NCBI GenBank assembly: GCA_963575745.1
Contig: CAUYUJ010019093.1
Coordinates: 685,693-749,692 of the forward strand
Reading direction: 5' to 3'
From: Prorocentrum cordatum
Lineage: Eukaryota; Sar; Dinophyceae; Prorocentrales; Prorocentraceae
Length of the DNA: 64,000 nucleotides
Below, one piece after another: positions 19,291 through 29,929 of this stretch. How positions within the stretch are numbered: the stretch's first letter is position 1; each line of letters opens with the position of its first letter. Both the position numbers and the translations under genes were made by a program. Under the pieces are notes generated by a model that did no database searches, was not told the origin of the DNA, and worked only from the letters and a program-made list of their open reading frames with translations.

Positions 19291-19635
19291 CTATTGAAAC
19301 AGACATCCAATGCTCCAACGGAAACTAACACGACTGCAAATGCTGGTTCCCATCCGCCACCGTGCCCTGAGGCACGAGTTGGAGTGTTCTCAGGTCCTTG
19401 GCCTAATCCCTGAAGCGTCTGTCCCCAATGCTTAGGCCCAGACCCCGACTTGCCAAATCTCTTGGGGCTCCCCGCGTGCTCTCTGGGGTCACCCGAATGT
19501 TCCCGCACCCCTTTTTTCAGGGACAAGAGCCCAAGACGCGTCCAAAGGGCCCAGGGAGGAGGCCGCCCAGACGGTCCAAGGATACCCCGAATCCCCGCAC
19601 GATCGGTCGAAGACGCCCAGGATGGCCCCACGACG
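19291..19635. other. Spacer with CCAAGA-type block
   Basis: 19525-19630 contains CCCAAGACGCGTCC, CCCAGGGAGG, GACGGTCCAAGG and CCCAGGATGGCCCC, a short member of the CCAAGA family. The rest shows nothing recognisable. Confidence 0.5.
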
Positions 19636-19742
19636 GATGCTTCTACTACCACTACTACGACAACGACTACGACTACGACAACGACGACGACGACGACAAC
19701 TACTACTTATGATGCTCCTACTACTACTACTACTACTACTGA

Positions 19743-19774
<32 letters not shown>

Positions 19775-19811
19775 GTACTATTAGAATTACCATTACTACT
19801 ATCACTGCGAT

Positions 19812-19844
<33 letters not shown>

Positions 19845-20042
19845 GACTACTACTACTACTACTACTACCACTACTACTACCACTACTACTCCTACTACAA
19901 CTACTACTACAACTACTACTACTACTACTATTACTACTACTACTACCACTACTACTACTGCTACTACTACTTTTTCTACTTCCACACTTACTACTACTAC
20001 TACTACTACTACTACTAGTACTACTACTACTACTACTATCAT

Positions 20043-20090
<48 letters not shown>

Positions 20091-20568
20091 GGCTACTTCT
20101 ACTTCTACTACTACTACTACTACTACTACTGCTGCTACTACTACTACTACTACTACGACTACTACTACTATGAATACGACAAGACGGACTACTACTACTA
20201 CTACTACTACTACTGCTGCGACTACTGCTACTACTACGACGACTACTACTACTATGATTACGACTACCGCTACTACGACTAGTTTTTTCTGGTCCTACCA
20301 CAACAGTCTACGGCAATTACTAGTACTCCAACCGCTACTACTATTACGATTCCAACGACTACTGCTGCTACTACTACAGAGACGGCGTCTACGACTACTA
20401 CTACTACTACTACTACTTCTACTTCTTCTGCGACTACTACTACTACTACTACTGCTACGACTACCACCACAACTACTGAAACTGCTATTACAACTGCTGC
20501 GACTACTGCTACGGCTACTACGACTCTGTGTAGTACTACAAGAACTACTACTACTACTACTACTGCTA

Positions 20569-20611
<43 letters not shown>

Positions 20612-20624
20612 CACTACTACTACG

Positions 20625-20656
<32 letters not shown>

Positions 20657-20663
20657 GACTACG

Positions 20664-20697
<34 letters not shown>

Positions 20698-20727
20698 GTA
20701 CCACTACTACTACTGCAGTTACTACTA

Positions 20728-20766
<39 letters not shown>

Positions 20767-20779
20767 TTACTACTACGAT

Positions 20780-20826
<47 letters not shown>

Positions 20827-21050
20827 GTACTACTACTACTACTACTACTACGACAATTTGTACGACTTCTTCTACGACTACTATTACTATCCCTACACGT
20901 ACTACGACCACTGCTACTACTACTGCTGCTGGTTCTAGTTCTACGACGAGTACCACGAAGATCACAGTTGCTGCTCCTACTGGCCTTGCTGCTACGACGG
21001 CTACGGCCACCCCTACCACACAGGCGGCAACGACTGCTACGAACAGAAGT
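19636..21050. repeat. Kilobase-scale degenerate ACT trinucleotide array (first)
   Basis: About 1.4 kb of TACTACTACT on the plus strand with substituted triplets (ACG, GCT, ATT, AGT, TTT) and a less regular stretch at 20270-20400. The three frames read as poly-Thr, poly-Leu and poly-Tyr; the reverse strand as poly-Ser or poly-Val. Substitutions affect all codon positions, so none is a protein gene. Confidence 0.95.
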
Positions 21051-21485
21051 GCAACTTGACATGCAGAACAAGGAAAATGAACATGTACAAACGCGGCACA
21101 CAAGCGAATAGACATTGTGCCCCAGGAAGATAAACATTCCAACACAAACTTCGAGTGCATGTCACACGAAACCGAATCAACCGTCAACAATACCGACGTT
21201 AAAAGCATACGGCCCGGAAATAGAGCACCCAGATCACACATTGATGGAATAAGATTCGAACAGGGTTGCGGAACGCCTTGGAACGAACCAAGACACTCGG
21301 CAAAGAAACCTAACATGTGGCCTTAAGTGGAATACTCAACATATGGTTGAACTTTGGGTGACCTTATACTACTCACTGCCCCCCTAAAATTACAGAATGG
21401 AACGGCGAAACGACACATTCCAATAAGTTCCCGAGATATTATCGAATTATGCACGGCATAACACGATCAGCTCAACCCTTTGCCG
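21051..21485. other. Unique spacer between the two ACT arrays
   Basis: AT-richer, non-repetitive sequence with no open frame over 70 codons and no recognised feature. Confidence 0.55.
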
Positions 21486-21529
21486 CATACCCACGTAAAA
21501 CTCCTACAACAACTACTGCGACGACGAAC

Positions 21530-21856
21530 TGAAACTATTACTACTACTACTACTACGACGACGACTACTACCACTACTACTACTACTACTCCTACTACGA
21601 CTGCTACAGATGCTACAACGAAGACTACTACTGATACCACCACGTCTAATCCTACAACACTAACTACCACTACTACGACTACTACGACGACGAATACTAC
21701 TACTACTACTACTACTACCACTGTCTATTACTACTACTACTACTACTTCGATTACTACTACTACGACTACTACTACTACTACTACTACTACGACTACTAC
21801 TACTACGACTACGACTACTACTACTACTACTACTGCTCCTGCTACTACTGCTCCTG

Positions 21857-21920
<64 letters not shown>

Positions 21921-21998
21921 GACTACCTACTACCTACTACTACTACTACTATGACTACTACCACTACGACTCACACTACGACGATCAAATCTACAACG

Positions 21999-22033
<35 letters not shown>

Positions 22034-22053
22034 GACTACTACTACTACTAATA

Positions 22054-22094
<41 letters not shown>

Positions 22095-22251
22095 GCTACG
22101 TCTACTACTACAACGACGACTACTACTGCTACGTCTACTAATACCATTAAGACTACTACGACCACGACTTCTACTAGAACTACAAGTACTGCCACTACTG
22201 CTACTTCTTCTACTGCTACTACGACTAGTACTACTGTTACTACGACTCGTA

Positions 22252-22331
<80 letters not shown>

Positions 22332-22470
22332 GATACCAATACGATTTCTACTACGACTTCTACTACTATTATCACTACTACTACTACTACTACTACTACT
22401 GCTAGTACCACTGCTAGTACCACTACTACTACTACGATTATTATTACTGCTACTACAATTTTAAGAAAAA
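21530..22470. repeat. Kilobase-scale degenerate ACT trinucleotide array (second)
   Basis: Same repeat and same strand as the array 0.5 kb upstream, about 0.94 kb. Both carry ACG and GCT variants. The 21486-21545 edge (ACAACTACTGCGACGACGAA) is transitional. Confidence 0.95.
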
Positions 22471-22911
22471 TACTACCACCACTACTACGGCTGCGACGGA
22501 CTGAACGAATCACAAACTGATTGTTGCACTGCCGTCGCAGATGCTGCTCGACTGTCCGGAATCACAACTACCCTCTGAGCACAACCACGACGGCCACTAC
22601 CACCACGACGTCGCATCCCGAGCGGCCCCCGTGAACCCCGCCTGTGCGGCCCAAGCGCCACGTGGTCCTGGCGGAAGGCGCGCGCGGTCCCACGATATTA
22701 CTCGTCCTGCACAACCCAATTCCCAATCTTGACCACCCAGAAACTTCCCGGTCAATATGACCCTCTCTCTCTGCATGCTGTTGCTACCCCTCCCGAGCTT
22801 CCTCGCCCTCCTCCCACGCAAAATCATACTTACATCTAGGACCCTTTTCTGCGGGTGATACAGAGATGTGGCGGCGCTGGGGGTTGCCGTTGAATGGTCA
22901 GCACTCGCAGA
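22471..22911. other. Spacer without recognised gene
   Basis: No feature recognised on either strand. Confidence 0.5.
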
Positions 22912-23000
22912 CCAATAAACAACCATCGAAACAACAATCGGGACAACCATCGGAACAACTATCGAGACAACCGTCTGGATAGCCATCGGGACAACTCTAC
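22912..23000. repeat. 12-16-bp minisatellite (GGGACAACCATC)
   Basis: Units such as AACAACCATCGAA, CGGGACAACCATCGG and GAGACAACCGTCTGG follow one another, with a decayed extension CAGCTGCCTACAACTC to about 23030. No gene. Confidence 0.8.
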
Positions 23001-23341
23001 AACTGCCTACAGCTGCCTACAACTCGATTCCTACATCATGTGTATGTATACACATAAACATATCGCGATGGAGCCCTATCGATGGCCCGTGCAGCTTTAG
23101 TAGACACCTGCCAGAGCTGCATACAGCTCGAGTGTGATCCGACTGCAGCTGCGCGAAAATGAAGCGAATCATCGTACACGTGCTCAAGGCTCTGATTAAT
23201 TCCAGCAAGAACTGCCGACTGCGCACGTACAGCCTTATCCGAGCTGCCGACAGCTCTCATTACGAGATCCTACTGGGGGGGAGGGCTTACGTGTAGGCAT
23301 ACTCGATTACATCCGAAGAGGGCTGCTTACATATTCACCAT

Positions 23342-24060
23342 ATCCTCACCGCGCCCCCTAGGCACGCGCAACAATGTGCGAATGCTGAGAACACTTCAAT
23401 GACATCCCGCTCAATCCGCACATTGCTGGACAAAAATACTACTGGTGCCCTTACCGCACTCGTGTACGATTGCCTAGCAGCCTTGATATGATCCGCTTTG
23501 AAGTTGCCTTGCAGCGGTGAGGGTTCCCCATGAAGCTCAAACACAACGCTGCTAAGAGCTGCCCTCGTTCTTGGCAGAATCCGAAACACGCTACCTGTAT
23601 CCGCCACCAGGCCTTGTGCCCAGTGGGCGTGCCAGAATGCTTGCTGTTGCCTGGGAGTTCCTCTAAACTGCGCGTTCCTGATGAAAAACGCCTCCCCTGA
23701 ATGAGCTCGCCAGCGCTCTGCTCGGCCTCCAGAAGGGCAACGTGGCCTCCGAGTCGGCTTCCACAGACGAGGAAAGGCGGAGCATAGGGGCGGAGAGCGG
23801 GAAAGGGGCACGGGAGGGGCAGTGCCCTTGCATGAGGGGGAGGGGGGGGGCCGAAGAGGCAAGAAGGAACGGGGGCTTGTGGGGATGGGCACTGGCGCCG
23901 TGCCACTGCATCGTCCTGGCGCACCTGCGCGTGCTGGTCGCCGTGGCCGTGCCTGCGGCCATGCCGCGGCGCGCCCGCCTGCTGGAGAGGGATAATCGGG
24001 TGACCCACGGCGGGCGGCAGAAGCGATGCACGTGCCGTCCTCGACGTCGTCGTCGTCAAG
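23342..24060 (-). CDS. Weak candidate exon(s), hypothetical
   Basis: On the minus strand, 23700 down to 23342 reads NAQFRGTPRQQQAFWHAHWA, then TGSVFRILPRTRAALSSVVF, then AVRAPVVFLSSNVRIERDVI, with ordinary composition. Upstream it runs into proline/arginine-rich sequence. No family is recognised and no splice sites are fixed. Overlapping plus-strand frames are equally long, so coding status is doubtful. Confidence 0.22.
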
Positions 24061-24309
24061 GGTCGAAGACAGATCGAGCATCGAATAAGACAAAACCAGA
24101 ACCGGGACAACATCGGACCAAGACAGATCGAAGACGTCTGAGATCCTGTGGCTCTGGGGGATGTGATGTATCGCGCGCCGCGGCCGTTCCAGAGCGTTGC
24201 GGAACGCTGTTGAGAAAACTCCGACACGCTCTGAAGCGAGGTACCCGGGTCTTGGGCCCGCCTGATCGGAATCTCTGGGGCGCCCTTCTGGGCTGGCGAC
24301 ATGTGCCGC

Positions 24310-24510
24310 CACGAAGAGGAGGAGGAGGAGGAGGAGGAGGAGAAGGAGGAGGAGGAAGAGGAGGAAGAGGAGGATGGGGGGGAGGGCGAAGGCGGAGGAG
24401 GAGGGGGGGGGAGGAGGAGGGAGGAGGAGGAGAAGGAGGAGGAGGAGGAGGAGGAAGAGGAGGGAAGGCGGAGGAGGAGGAGGATGGGGGGGGAAGAGGA
24501 GGAGGGGGAC
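24310..24510. repeat. GGA polypurine tract
   Basis: AGGAGGAGG with GAA variants and G-runs. No gene. Confidence 0.93.
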
Positions 24511-24675
24511 GGCGCAGCTGGGGCCCTGTGGTTCCGCGGGGAGCCGCACAGCCCTGGAGAGGGGCTGCACCTCTGCAGCAGGGCAGGTGCTCGCTCTGGA
24601 CACCATCCTGGAGCCACTCGCACCACGCGTGCGTCAATGCTGCGTTGAGCACCCGTCGACTTGAGTCGAACAACA

Positions 24676-24929
24676 ACATCATCATCATCATCATCATCAT
24701 CAGCATCAGCATCATCACCATCATGCGTCCAAATCATTGTCATCATAATCATCATCAGCAGCATCACCATCATCATAATCATCATCATCATCATCATCAT
24801 CATCATATCATCATCATCATCATCCATCATCACCATATCTATCATCATCATCATCAGCAGCATCATCATGAGTCCAAATCATTATCATCATCATCATCAC
24901 CATCATCATCATCATCCAACATCATCATT

Positions 24930-24966
<37 letters not shown>

Positions 24967-24968
24967 AT

Positions 24969-25030
<62 letters not shown>

Positions 25031-25076
25031 GTTCATCATCATCATCATGAGTCGAAATCACCATCATCATCATGAG

Positions 25077-25127
<51 letters not shown>

Positions 25128-25133
25128 GAGTCG
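24676..25133. repeat. CAT/ATC trinucleotide array punctuated by GAGTC(G/C)AA
   Basis: CATCATCAT blocks are separated at 24664, 24725, 24870, 25049 and 25127 by TGAGTCGAA or GTCCAAATCATT variants, giving a higher-order pattern of roughly 70-180 bp. The array begins after TTGAGTCGAACAACAAC and ends in ATGAGTCGAACGTTATTC. Frames give poly-His, poly-Ile or poly-Ser. Confidence 0.93.
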
Positions 25134-25273
25134 AACGTTATTCGACCCGAGATCGAACTCCAAGCAAACTGCAATCGAACAAACCTGGCAAATGGGACCC
25201 AAAGGTCTCTTTACCAATACTCTTGTGGTTCGCGATAACGCCCGTTCCCGGCCACGCCACCCGCTACCCCCCA

Positions 25274-25370
25274 TAACGTCACGATGCGCGACGGCGCCGT
25301 CTTGGAATGACTGGGCTTCCAAAGCATTCCTAAGCATTCCTAGACGGCGCTGGCGCGAATCGTGACGTTA
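25274..25370. mobile_element. Small foldback element with 36-bp imperfect arms
   Basis: Arms 25274-25309 (TAACGTCACGATGCGCGACG...) and 25335-25370 (ending CGTGACGTTA) match at about 31 of 36 positions in complement, around a 25-bp loop. Terminal TA in both arms could be a TA target duplication of a mariner-like MITE, but this is not provable from one copy. Confidence 0.65.
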
Positions 25371-25504
25371 CCAACTCTCCACCCCTCCCCCCCGCGGCAG
25401 CACCCGTCATCGCCAGAGGATAACAATAATGGTCTCAAGAAAGGTCCACAAAACGAGTACCTAAGGCAGGGCTGGCGCAAATGGGGTCCGAATAGATGGG
25501 GTCG

Positions 25505-25640
25505 GAGTATCACACAGCGTCGCCAATGCATCGATGCATCGTCGACGTCGGCGATGCGTCGGTGACGTCGACGTGGAGAAAATCGGGCTCCACATCGAGC
25601 CGCATCGTCGATACATCGGCGATGCGGCGCGATCCTTCGA
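25505..25640. repeat. Palindromic GATGCATCGTCGACG region
   Basis: Short palindromes (TGCATCGATGCA, GTCGACGTCGGCGATGCG, CGTCGACG) overlap, then GATGCGG/CCGCATC arms occur around 25600-25628. Non-coding; origin unclear. Confidence 0.5.
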
Positions 25641-26260
25641 CCCCATCCACTCGGGCCCCACTTGAGAGGTCCAGACTGCAGTCAAAACTGATAGTAAGGA
25701 TGAGCGATAAGGATGCAAGACCATCGGGCGCCAATGTCGAAGCTTTTCGAGCGGGGATAGCTGTCGGAAGCAGTTCAAGGTAGACCGAATAAGCAAAGAT
25801 GCAAGGATACCCCCCAATCGGAAGAAGCAGGGGGAAACGTGACGTGGGAAGGTGGATGAAGTAGATTGGGTTTGGGCCCGCCCAGCGAGTAATGGACGAT
25901 AATCAAACAAAACAAGCCGATGATTGAAGCAGGAGGGCGCTTGAGATAGACGGGGATCTGGAAATCCAAGACTACCCAATTCCAACGAGCGGCGTGTCGT
26001 GTACGGCCAGCTCTACGGCAGAAGAATGCTCTTCAAGAACATGAGACCCTTCGCTGGGCAAAACGCCCCAGAACCACGAGATCACCGAGGGTCCCCTCCC
26101 CCAGGATGCACAAAAAACATCCAACGGACACGCAGAGCATGCGTGTGCCGTCACAGGACCACCATCAATATGATACCTCGGTCAGACCATACCTACTTCC
26201 AACGATAGAGGAAAAAACAACACAAGCACAAACTGTTTTGGACACCCGAAATGGGTACCG

Positions 26261-26425
26261 AAAGAATGGGTACAATGCCCAACAACAAATGTTGTCCCAA
26301 ACCAACAGCGGCCGCTCTTGGGCAGGCGGCCTTCTCTCTCAAGCGAACACAGGCCGCGGCGGCGCGGACAGCGAGTCCTGTTCGAACTGAACAAGAACTG
26401 CTGTTGGGCATTGTACCCATTCTTT
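26261..26425. mobile_element. Foldback element with perfect 24-bp arms
   Basis: AAAGAATGGGTACAATGCCC plus AACA (26261-26284) is exactly complementary to 26402-26425, and similarity extends outward (GGGTACCG/CGTGCCC). The 117-bp interior is GC-rich and ends in CTGTTCGAACTGAACAAGAA. The right arm abuts family B copy 3, so the two may be one larger compound element or nested insertions. Confidence 0.85.
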
Positions 26426-26439
26426 CCGTGCCCATCTCG

Positions 26440-26605
26440 TTCGTGCAGAACTGTTGGCGCTCCGCGCGGATTCTGCGGATTTCTCGGATCTGCGCCAGAC
26501 CCCCCCAACCTGGTGCGCGGAGCGCGCCAGGGACGGCGCCGGAGACCCCGCCGGGGGGGGGCCCAGCGCGGAGGCATGAGATCCGCGCGGGACGCCCAAA
26601 GTGTA
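26440..26605. mobile_element. Foldback element, family B, copy 3
   Basis: Arms include GCTCCGCGCGGATTCTGCGG, then ATTTCTCGGATC on the left and GAGATCCGCGCGGGACGCCC on the right. The core GCGCGGAGCGCGCCAGGG, CGGCGCCGGAGACCCCGCC matches copy 2. Non-coding. Confidence 0.7.
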
Positions 26606-26885
26606 CCCGCTCGGGTGCTCTCCTGGTGCTCGAAATTCTTTCAGGCGGTCAGGCTACAGCTACAGCAGGTCGGGACATCATATGATGATGCATTTTTTTT
26701 CGGGGATGGACAGACCCCCTTTAGTAAAACGTAGTTTACTGAAACCGACCTCGGGCCCAAACCTGGCGGGCGCAAGCCTGGAAAGTAACGGCCACGGCGC
26801 CATCTCGAGAACCGAAATCGGACAATTCACTAATCGACGTGTCACTGTTGGGGGTTCTGATCACCCCCGAGTATACCATCCCAGA
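26606..26885. repeat. Dispersed repeat D, copy 1
   Basis: GCTCGGGTGCTCTCCTGGTG, then TTTCAGGCGGTCAGGCTACA, then ACATCATATGATGATGCATT, then CTGGCGGGCGCAAGCCTGGA, then AATTCACTAATCGACGTGTC, in the same order as 29607-29835. A more diverged copy of the right half is at 28510-28690 (TTTAGTAAA, GACGGCCGCGACGCCCTCTC, ATCAACGTGTCA). It contains the palindrome CATATGATGATGCAT. No coding capacity. Confidence 0.8.
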
Positions 26886-27025
26886 AACGCCATGGAGTTC
26901 ATAGCTCGGGCAGACCGTACCTACTTCCAACGAGCGGCGTGGGCCCCCAGAAGGCGACCAATCACTGTCGTCGGATTCGACTGGAGGGCAGGGGCCAGCC
27001 GACGGCGCGCGCAGGGGCCCGAGGC

Positions 27026-27186
27026 TCAGGTCGGGCATGCCCCCCTACAGGCGGATTTTGGAAGAACACTGAGAACCAGTCCAACACCACTCAAAGCAGT
27101 CGGAAAAGACTACTCGACACATCGTCACCAGATCATGCTCTGACTACTCTTGACCATCTCTCCTGCAGAGGGACGTGCCCGACTTC
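27026..27186. mobile_element. MITE family A, copy 2
   Basis: The left end TCAGGTCGGGCATGCCCCCC and right end CTGCAGAGGGACGTGCCCGA are complementary terminal repeats. The flanking nonamers GCCCGAGGC (27017-27025) and ATCCGAGGC (27187-27195) match at 7 of 9, consistent with an aged 9-bp target duplication. Confidence 0.75.
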
Positions 27187-27337
27187 ATCCGAGGCGCGCG
27201 AGGCGGGCGCGGCTGTCGTGTCCTCTCGGCGCCCTCGCGCGGCGCGGCCCCCCCCCCTCCGCCCCCCCAAGGGGAGGGGGTGGCAGCAGAGGCCGCACGC
27301 GCGCCCTTGCGGGGCCGGCCGGGGCAGCAGAGGCACT

Positions 27338-27536
27338 GGCGGCGAGCGCGGGGGGTGAGGGAGAGGCGGCCTTCTCGGAAGGCCCGGAGGCCCCCCCGGC
27401 CTTCTGAGAAGTCTGTCCGAGCCTTCCCCAGAGGCACGAAAAACACGTCTCGGGAGGCGCGAGGGCTCTTCCTGAGGAGTCCCGCCGCCTTCTGAGAAGG
27501 CCTTCCCCTCTGCACTTCCCCCCCTCGCTCGCCGCC
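27338..27536. mobile_element. Inverted-repeat element, family C, copy 2
   Basis: The left end GGCGGCGAGCGCGGGGGGTG and the complement of the right end (GGCGGCGAGCGAGGGGGGGA) are terminal repeats. Inside, CGGCCTTCTCGGAAGGCCCG faces the complement of GCCGCCTTCTGAGAAGGCC. It lies 150 bp after MITE A copy 2, mirroring the C-then-A adjacency at 17193-17667. Confidence 0.78.
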
Positions 27537-27617
27537 GAAGGAAGGTGAACGTTTTCTGATTCGGCGTTTCGACATCGGGCGGAAGGGGGGAGTCTGGCTC
27601 TGGACCTCTGCTCCATG

Positions 27618-27735
27618 CGACTGGCCATCGCTCGGACGTCCATCCCCTGTGGTTTCCGTGCGTGTTTTTTTCGCCAAATGATCCATGATGCTCCTCGATG
27701 GTCCTCGCCGAAGGATAACTGCACACGTCCGAGCG
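27618..27735. repeat. Dispersed repeat E, copy 1
   Basis: ACTGGCCATCGCTCGGACGT, CCGTGCGTGTTTTTTTCGCC and GATGGTCCTCGCCGAAGGAT match 29930-30045 (ACTCGCCATCGCTCGGACGT, CCGTGCGTG plus T-run, GATGGTCCTCGCCGACGAAA). Copy 2 holds a second GATGGTCC unit. Confidence 0.8.
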
Positions 27736-27736
27736 A

Positions 27737-28509
27737 TGCCAAGGCAACTGTTTGCAACAGTGCGTCTCGTGTGGGGAAGGCGTCGCCTGCACGATACCGG
27801 CGCCAAACAGCAGCCAAGATCTACTCCAGGGGGGGGGAGGCGGGGTGCGAGGGCCCCCGCCGATCGGCAAAACAACGGGTAAGAAAACGATCACAAGATG
27901 AGGACGACTTTCCCGTTCTCTGGAGGACGTGAAGAACGAGGAGAAGCAGAAGGTCTCGAGGCACACGGAAGGGATGAGGGGGTCAGAGACATGCTTCAGG
28001 GGCCCTTCCCTCCTGCTTCTCCTCCCCCTCTCGGCGATTACAATGGGTGCGGTTTGCGAAGGGTGCGGTTTGCCTCCCGTCATATCTGCCCCTCCCGCCC
28101 CTGGGAAACGGATGACACTGTCAGGCAATGCGACCGAATCACATGACACTGACGCTCCTTCTAGTACAGTGGAGCGCACGTCGTGGATGACAGTGTCGCT
28201 CGAAACGACGACAGCTATGACATTGTCCCTCACAAAGGCCCAGGCCCCGGAAAGGCCGCCACAAAGCAACTCGCAAGCCGCAACCCGGCGTAACCGCACC
28301 GATTCTAACCGCCGACACTCCCCCTTCTCCCTTCTCATCCTCCCGAAGGCCCCGAGAGCAGAGGCACAACACTGGGGAAACCGAAGGGTACCGACACCAC
28401 CACGCCCTGGACCTCTCCAGAGGTGCGTTCTGACCGAGATTTCGAGGCGACCGGCGGTGGCGACGAGGGCTACCCAGGAGGCCCAAAAAGGGGGAAACGA
28501 GCGAAGGGT
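27737..28509. other. No gene recognised; short GACANTGTC repeats
   Basis: GATGACACTGTCA (28109), CATGACACTGACG (28142), GATGACAGTGTCG (28186) and ATGACATTGTCC (28217) are related short near-palindromes. 28422-28470 carries the dispersed motif GAGATTTCGAGGCGAC...GGCGACGAGGGC, shared with 39966-40017. No product recognised. Confidence 0.45.
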
Positions 28510-28690
28510 AGAGGTAGTTATGTCGGCGGTGGACAAACCTCCCTTTAGTAAACCTCCCCTTAGAGAAAACGGCCTGGGACCAGAACTGACGGACCCGGAC
28601 CCGCAAAAATGACGGCCGCGACGCCCTCTCGCGAACCGAAAACGGCCAATTCCTTAATCAACGTGTCAGGGTAGGAGGTCTACACCCTGC
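28510..28690. repeat. Dispersed repeat D, diverged copy
   Basis: CCTTTAGTAAA at 28549 parallels CCCTTTAGTAAAACG at 26720. Then GACGGCCGCGACGCCCTCTC, GCGAACCGAAAACGGCCAATTCC and TCAACGTGTCAGGGT follow the order of 26785-26855. Confidence 0.65.
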
Positions 28691-28889
28691 GAGATGCTTA
28701 AGAAATCATGGGTTAAGAAATTGATAGTCTCAGAATTTGAATAAAAACCCAGAATCCCTTTCGAAATCTCAGGATTTACATTGAAGCGTTAAGAATGATC
28801 GAGACTCTGGCCGAAAACTCAAGTGTTCTTCCGCATCGCCGGAGGTGTATCCACCTCCGATTACGAGTACCTTTGCCTCCTCCGTAAGA

Positions 28890-29060
28890 CTCTTCACGAA
28901 CATCCTTCTCGCGGGGCCGGCGCTGGACCCCCTGACGGCGCCTCCAGCGCGGCCCCCGGCGCGCGGAGCTTACCAGGGAGGGGGGGGGTGTCCGGCGCGC
29001 CGAGGCAAGGAACTCGCGCGGAGCTCCGAGACGTTGTGCTTATGCAGGTCGTCTATGAAG
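28890..29060. mobile_element. Foldback element, family B, diverged copy
   Basis: The core GCCGGCGCTGGACCCCCTGA and GGCGCGCGGAGCTTACCAGG and the right end CTCGCGCGGAGCTCCGAGAC, then GTGCTTATGCAGGTCGTC, match family B ends elsewhere (compare ATGTTTATGCAGGC at 31458). The left arm is poorly preserved. Confidence 0.5.
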
Positions 29061-29320
29061 GGGCCCCAGGACACACAAATAAATACACACAAATAAAAAG
29101 TATGCCCCATATGTTCCCATATTTTCTGGGTTTCTGTCTTCCCCCCCCACCTCCCATCTTTTCCCATATTTTCTGGGGAATCGAGGATTAATTGTGTCTG
29201 TGTGTTTCTTTTCCTCCTGAGTCTAGCGCTGGGCCCACGAAAAGGTATGGCTGTGCGTATGTCGGGATCCACCAAAAAGGGGGAAGACCCTGAGGGGGGG
29301 CACGAGTTCGATCCGCTGGT

Positions 29321-29423
29321 GCACAGAACTGCCGCAAACAGATGCCCCCCGCGTGCCCCACCTATCCGCAATTATCGGGAGCTGCCGGCGGCTGGGGGGC
29401 ATCTGTTTTGGGCGGTTCGGTGC
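29321..29423. mobile_element. Foldback element with 30-bp arms
   Basis: Arms 29321-29350 and 29394-29423 match at 26 of 30 positions in complement; the inner 15 (AAACAGATGCCCCCC) are perfect. The loop is 43 bp. Single copy in the window. Confidence 0.7.
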
Positions 29424-29606
29424 AACAGACCATCGTACTCACATACACCCCGGGGCACACACCCCTTTGCGGGATCCCGATTACGTTGTTCCCGTCGTAC
29501 CTGCGGACCACCTCACAAAAAAAATCTCGAGCACTCCGAAAAGATCGAATGTCTGCCCGAAAGACTATCGCCTCCCAGGGCCGGAACCTGGAAATCCTCC
29601 AGCTCG

Positions 29607-29835
29607 GGTGCTCTCCTGGTGCTCGAAATTCTTTCAGGCGGTCAGGCTACAGCAGGTCGGGACATCATATGATGATGCATTTTTTTCGGGGATGGACGTG
29701 GTTAGTGAACGACCTGAGGCCCAAACCTGGCGGGCGCAAGCCTGGAAATTAACGGCCACGGCGCCCTCTCGAGAACCGAAAACGGACAATTCACTATTCG
29801 ACGTGTCACTGTTGGGGGTTCTGTCCACCCCCGAT
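29607..29835. repeat. Dispersed repeat D, copy 2
   Basis: Near-identical to 26620-26885, but lacking one TACAGC unit and about 25 bp around CCTTTAGTAAAACG. Followed by a partial family B core (CTGGCGCTGGGCCC, GAGGAGCGCGCCAAGGGCGG) at 29845-29915 and by repeat E, so D, B and E modules travel together here. Confidence 0.8.
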
Positions 29836-29929
29836 TTTTTTTCTGGCGCTGGGCCCACCACTCTCTTGCGCGAGGAGCGCGCCAAGGGCGGCTCCGGAGA
29901 GGCCGCCCTGGGCTTCCTGCGAAGATCCA

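Noticed and set aside
19450-21111. 553-codon Thr/Leu-rich frame
   Set aside because: It is the ACT array read as codons; changing from poly-Thr to poly-Leu mid-frame shows only repeat phase.
24301-24648. Glutamate-rich and proline/serine-rich frames
   Set aside because: Pure products of the GGA polypurine tract.
27133-28536. 467-codon minus-strand frame
   Set aside because: It crosses family C and repeat E elements, its composition is uneven, and two other frames of similar length overlap it; no coding support.
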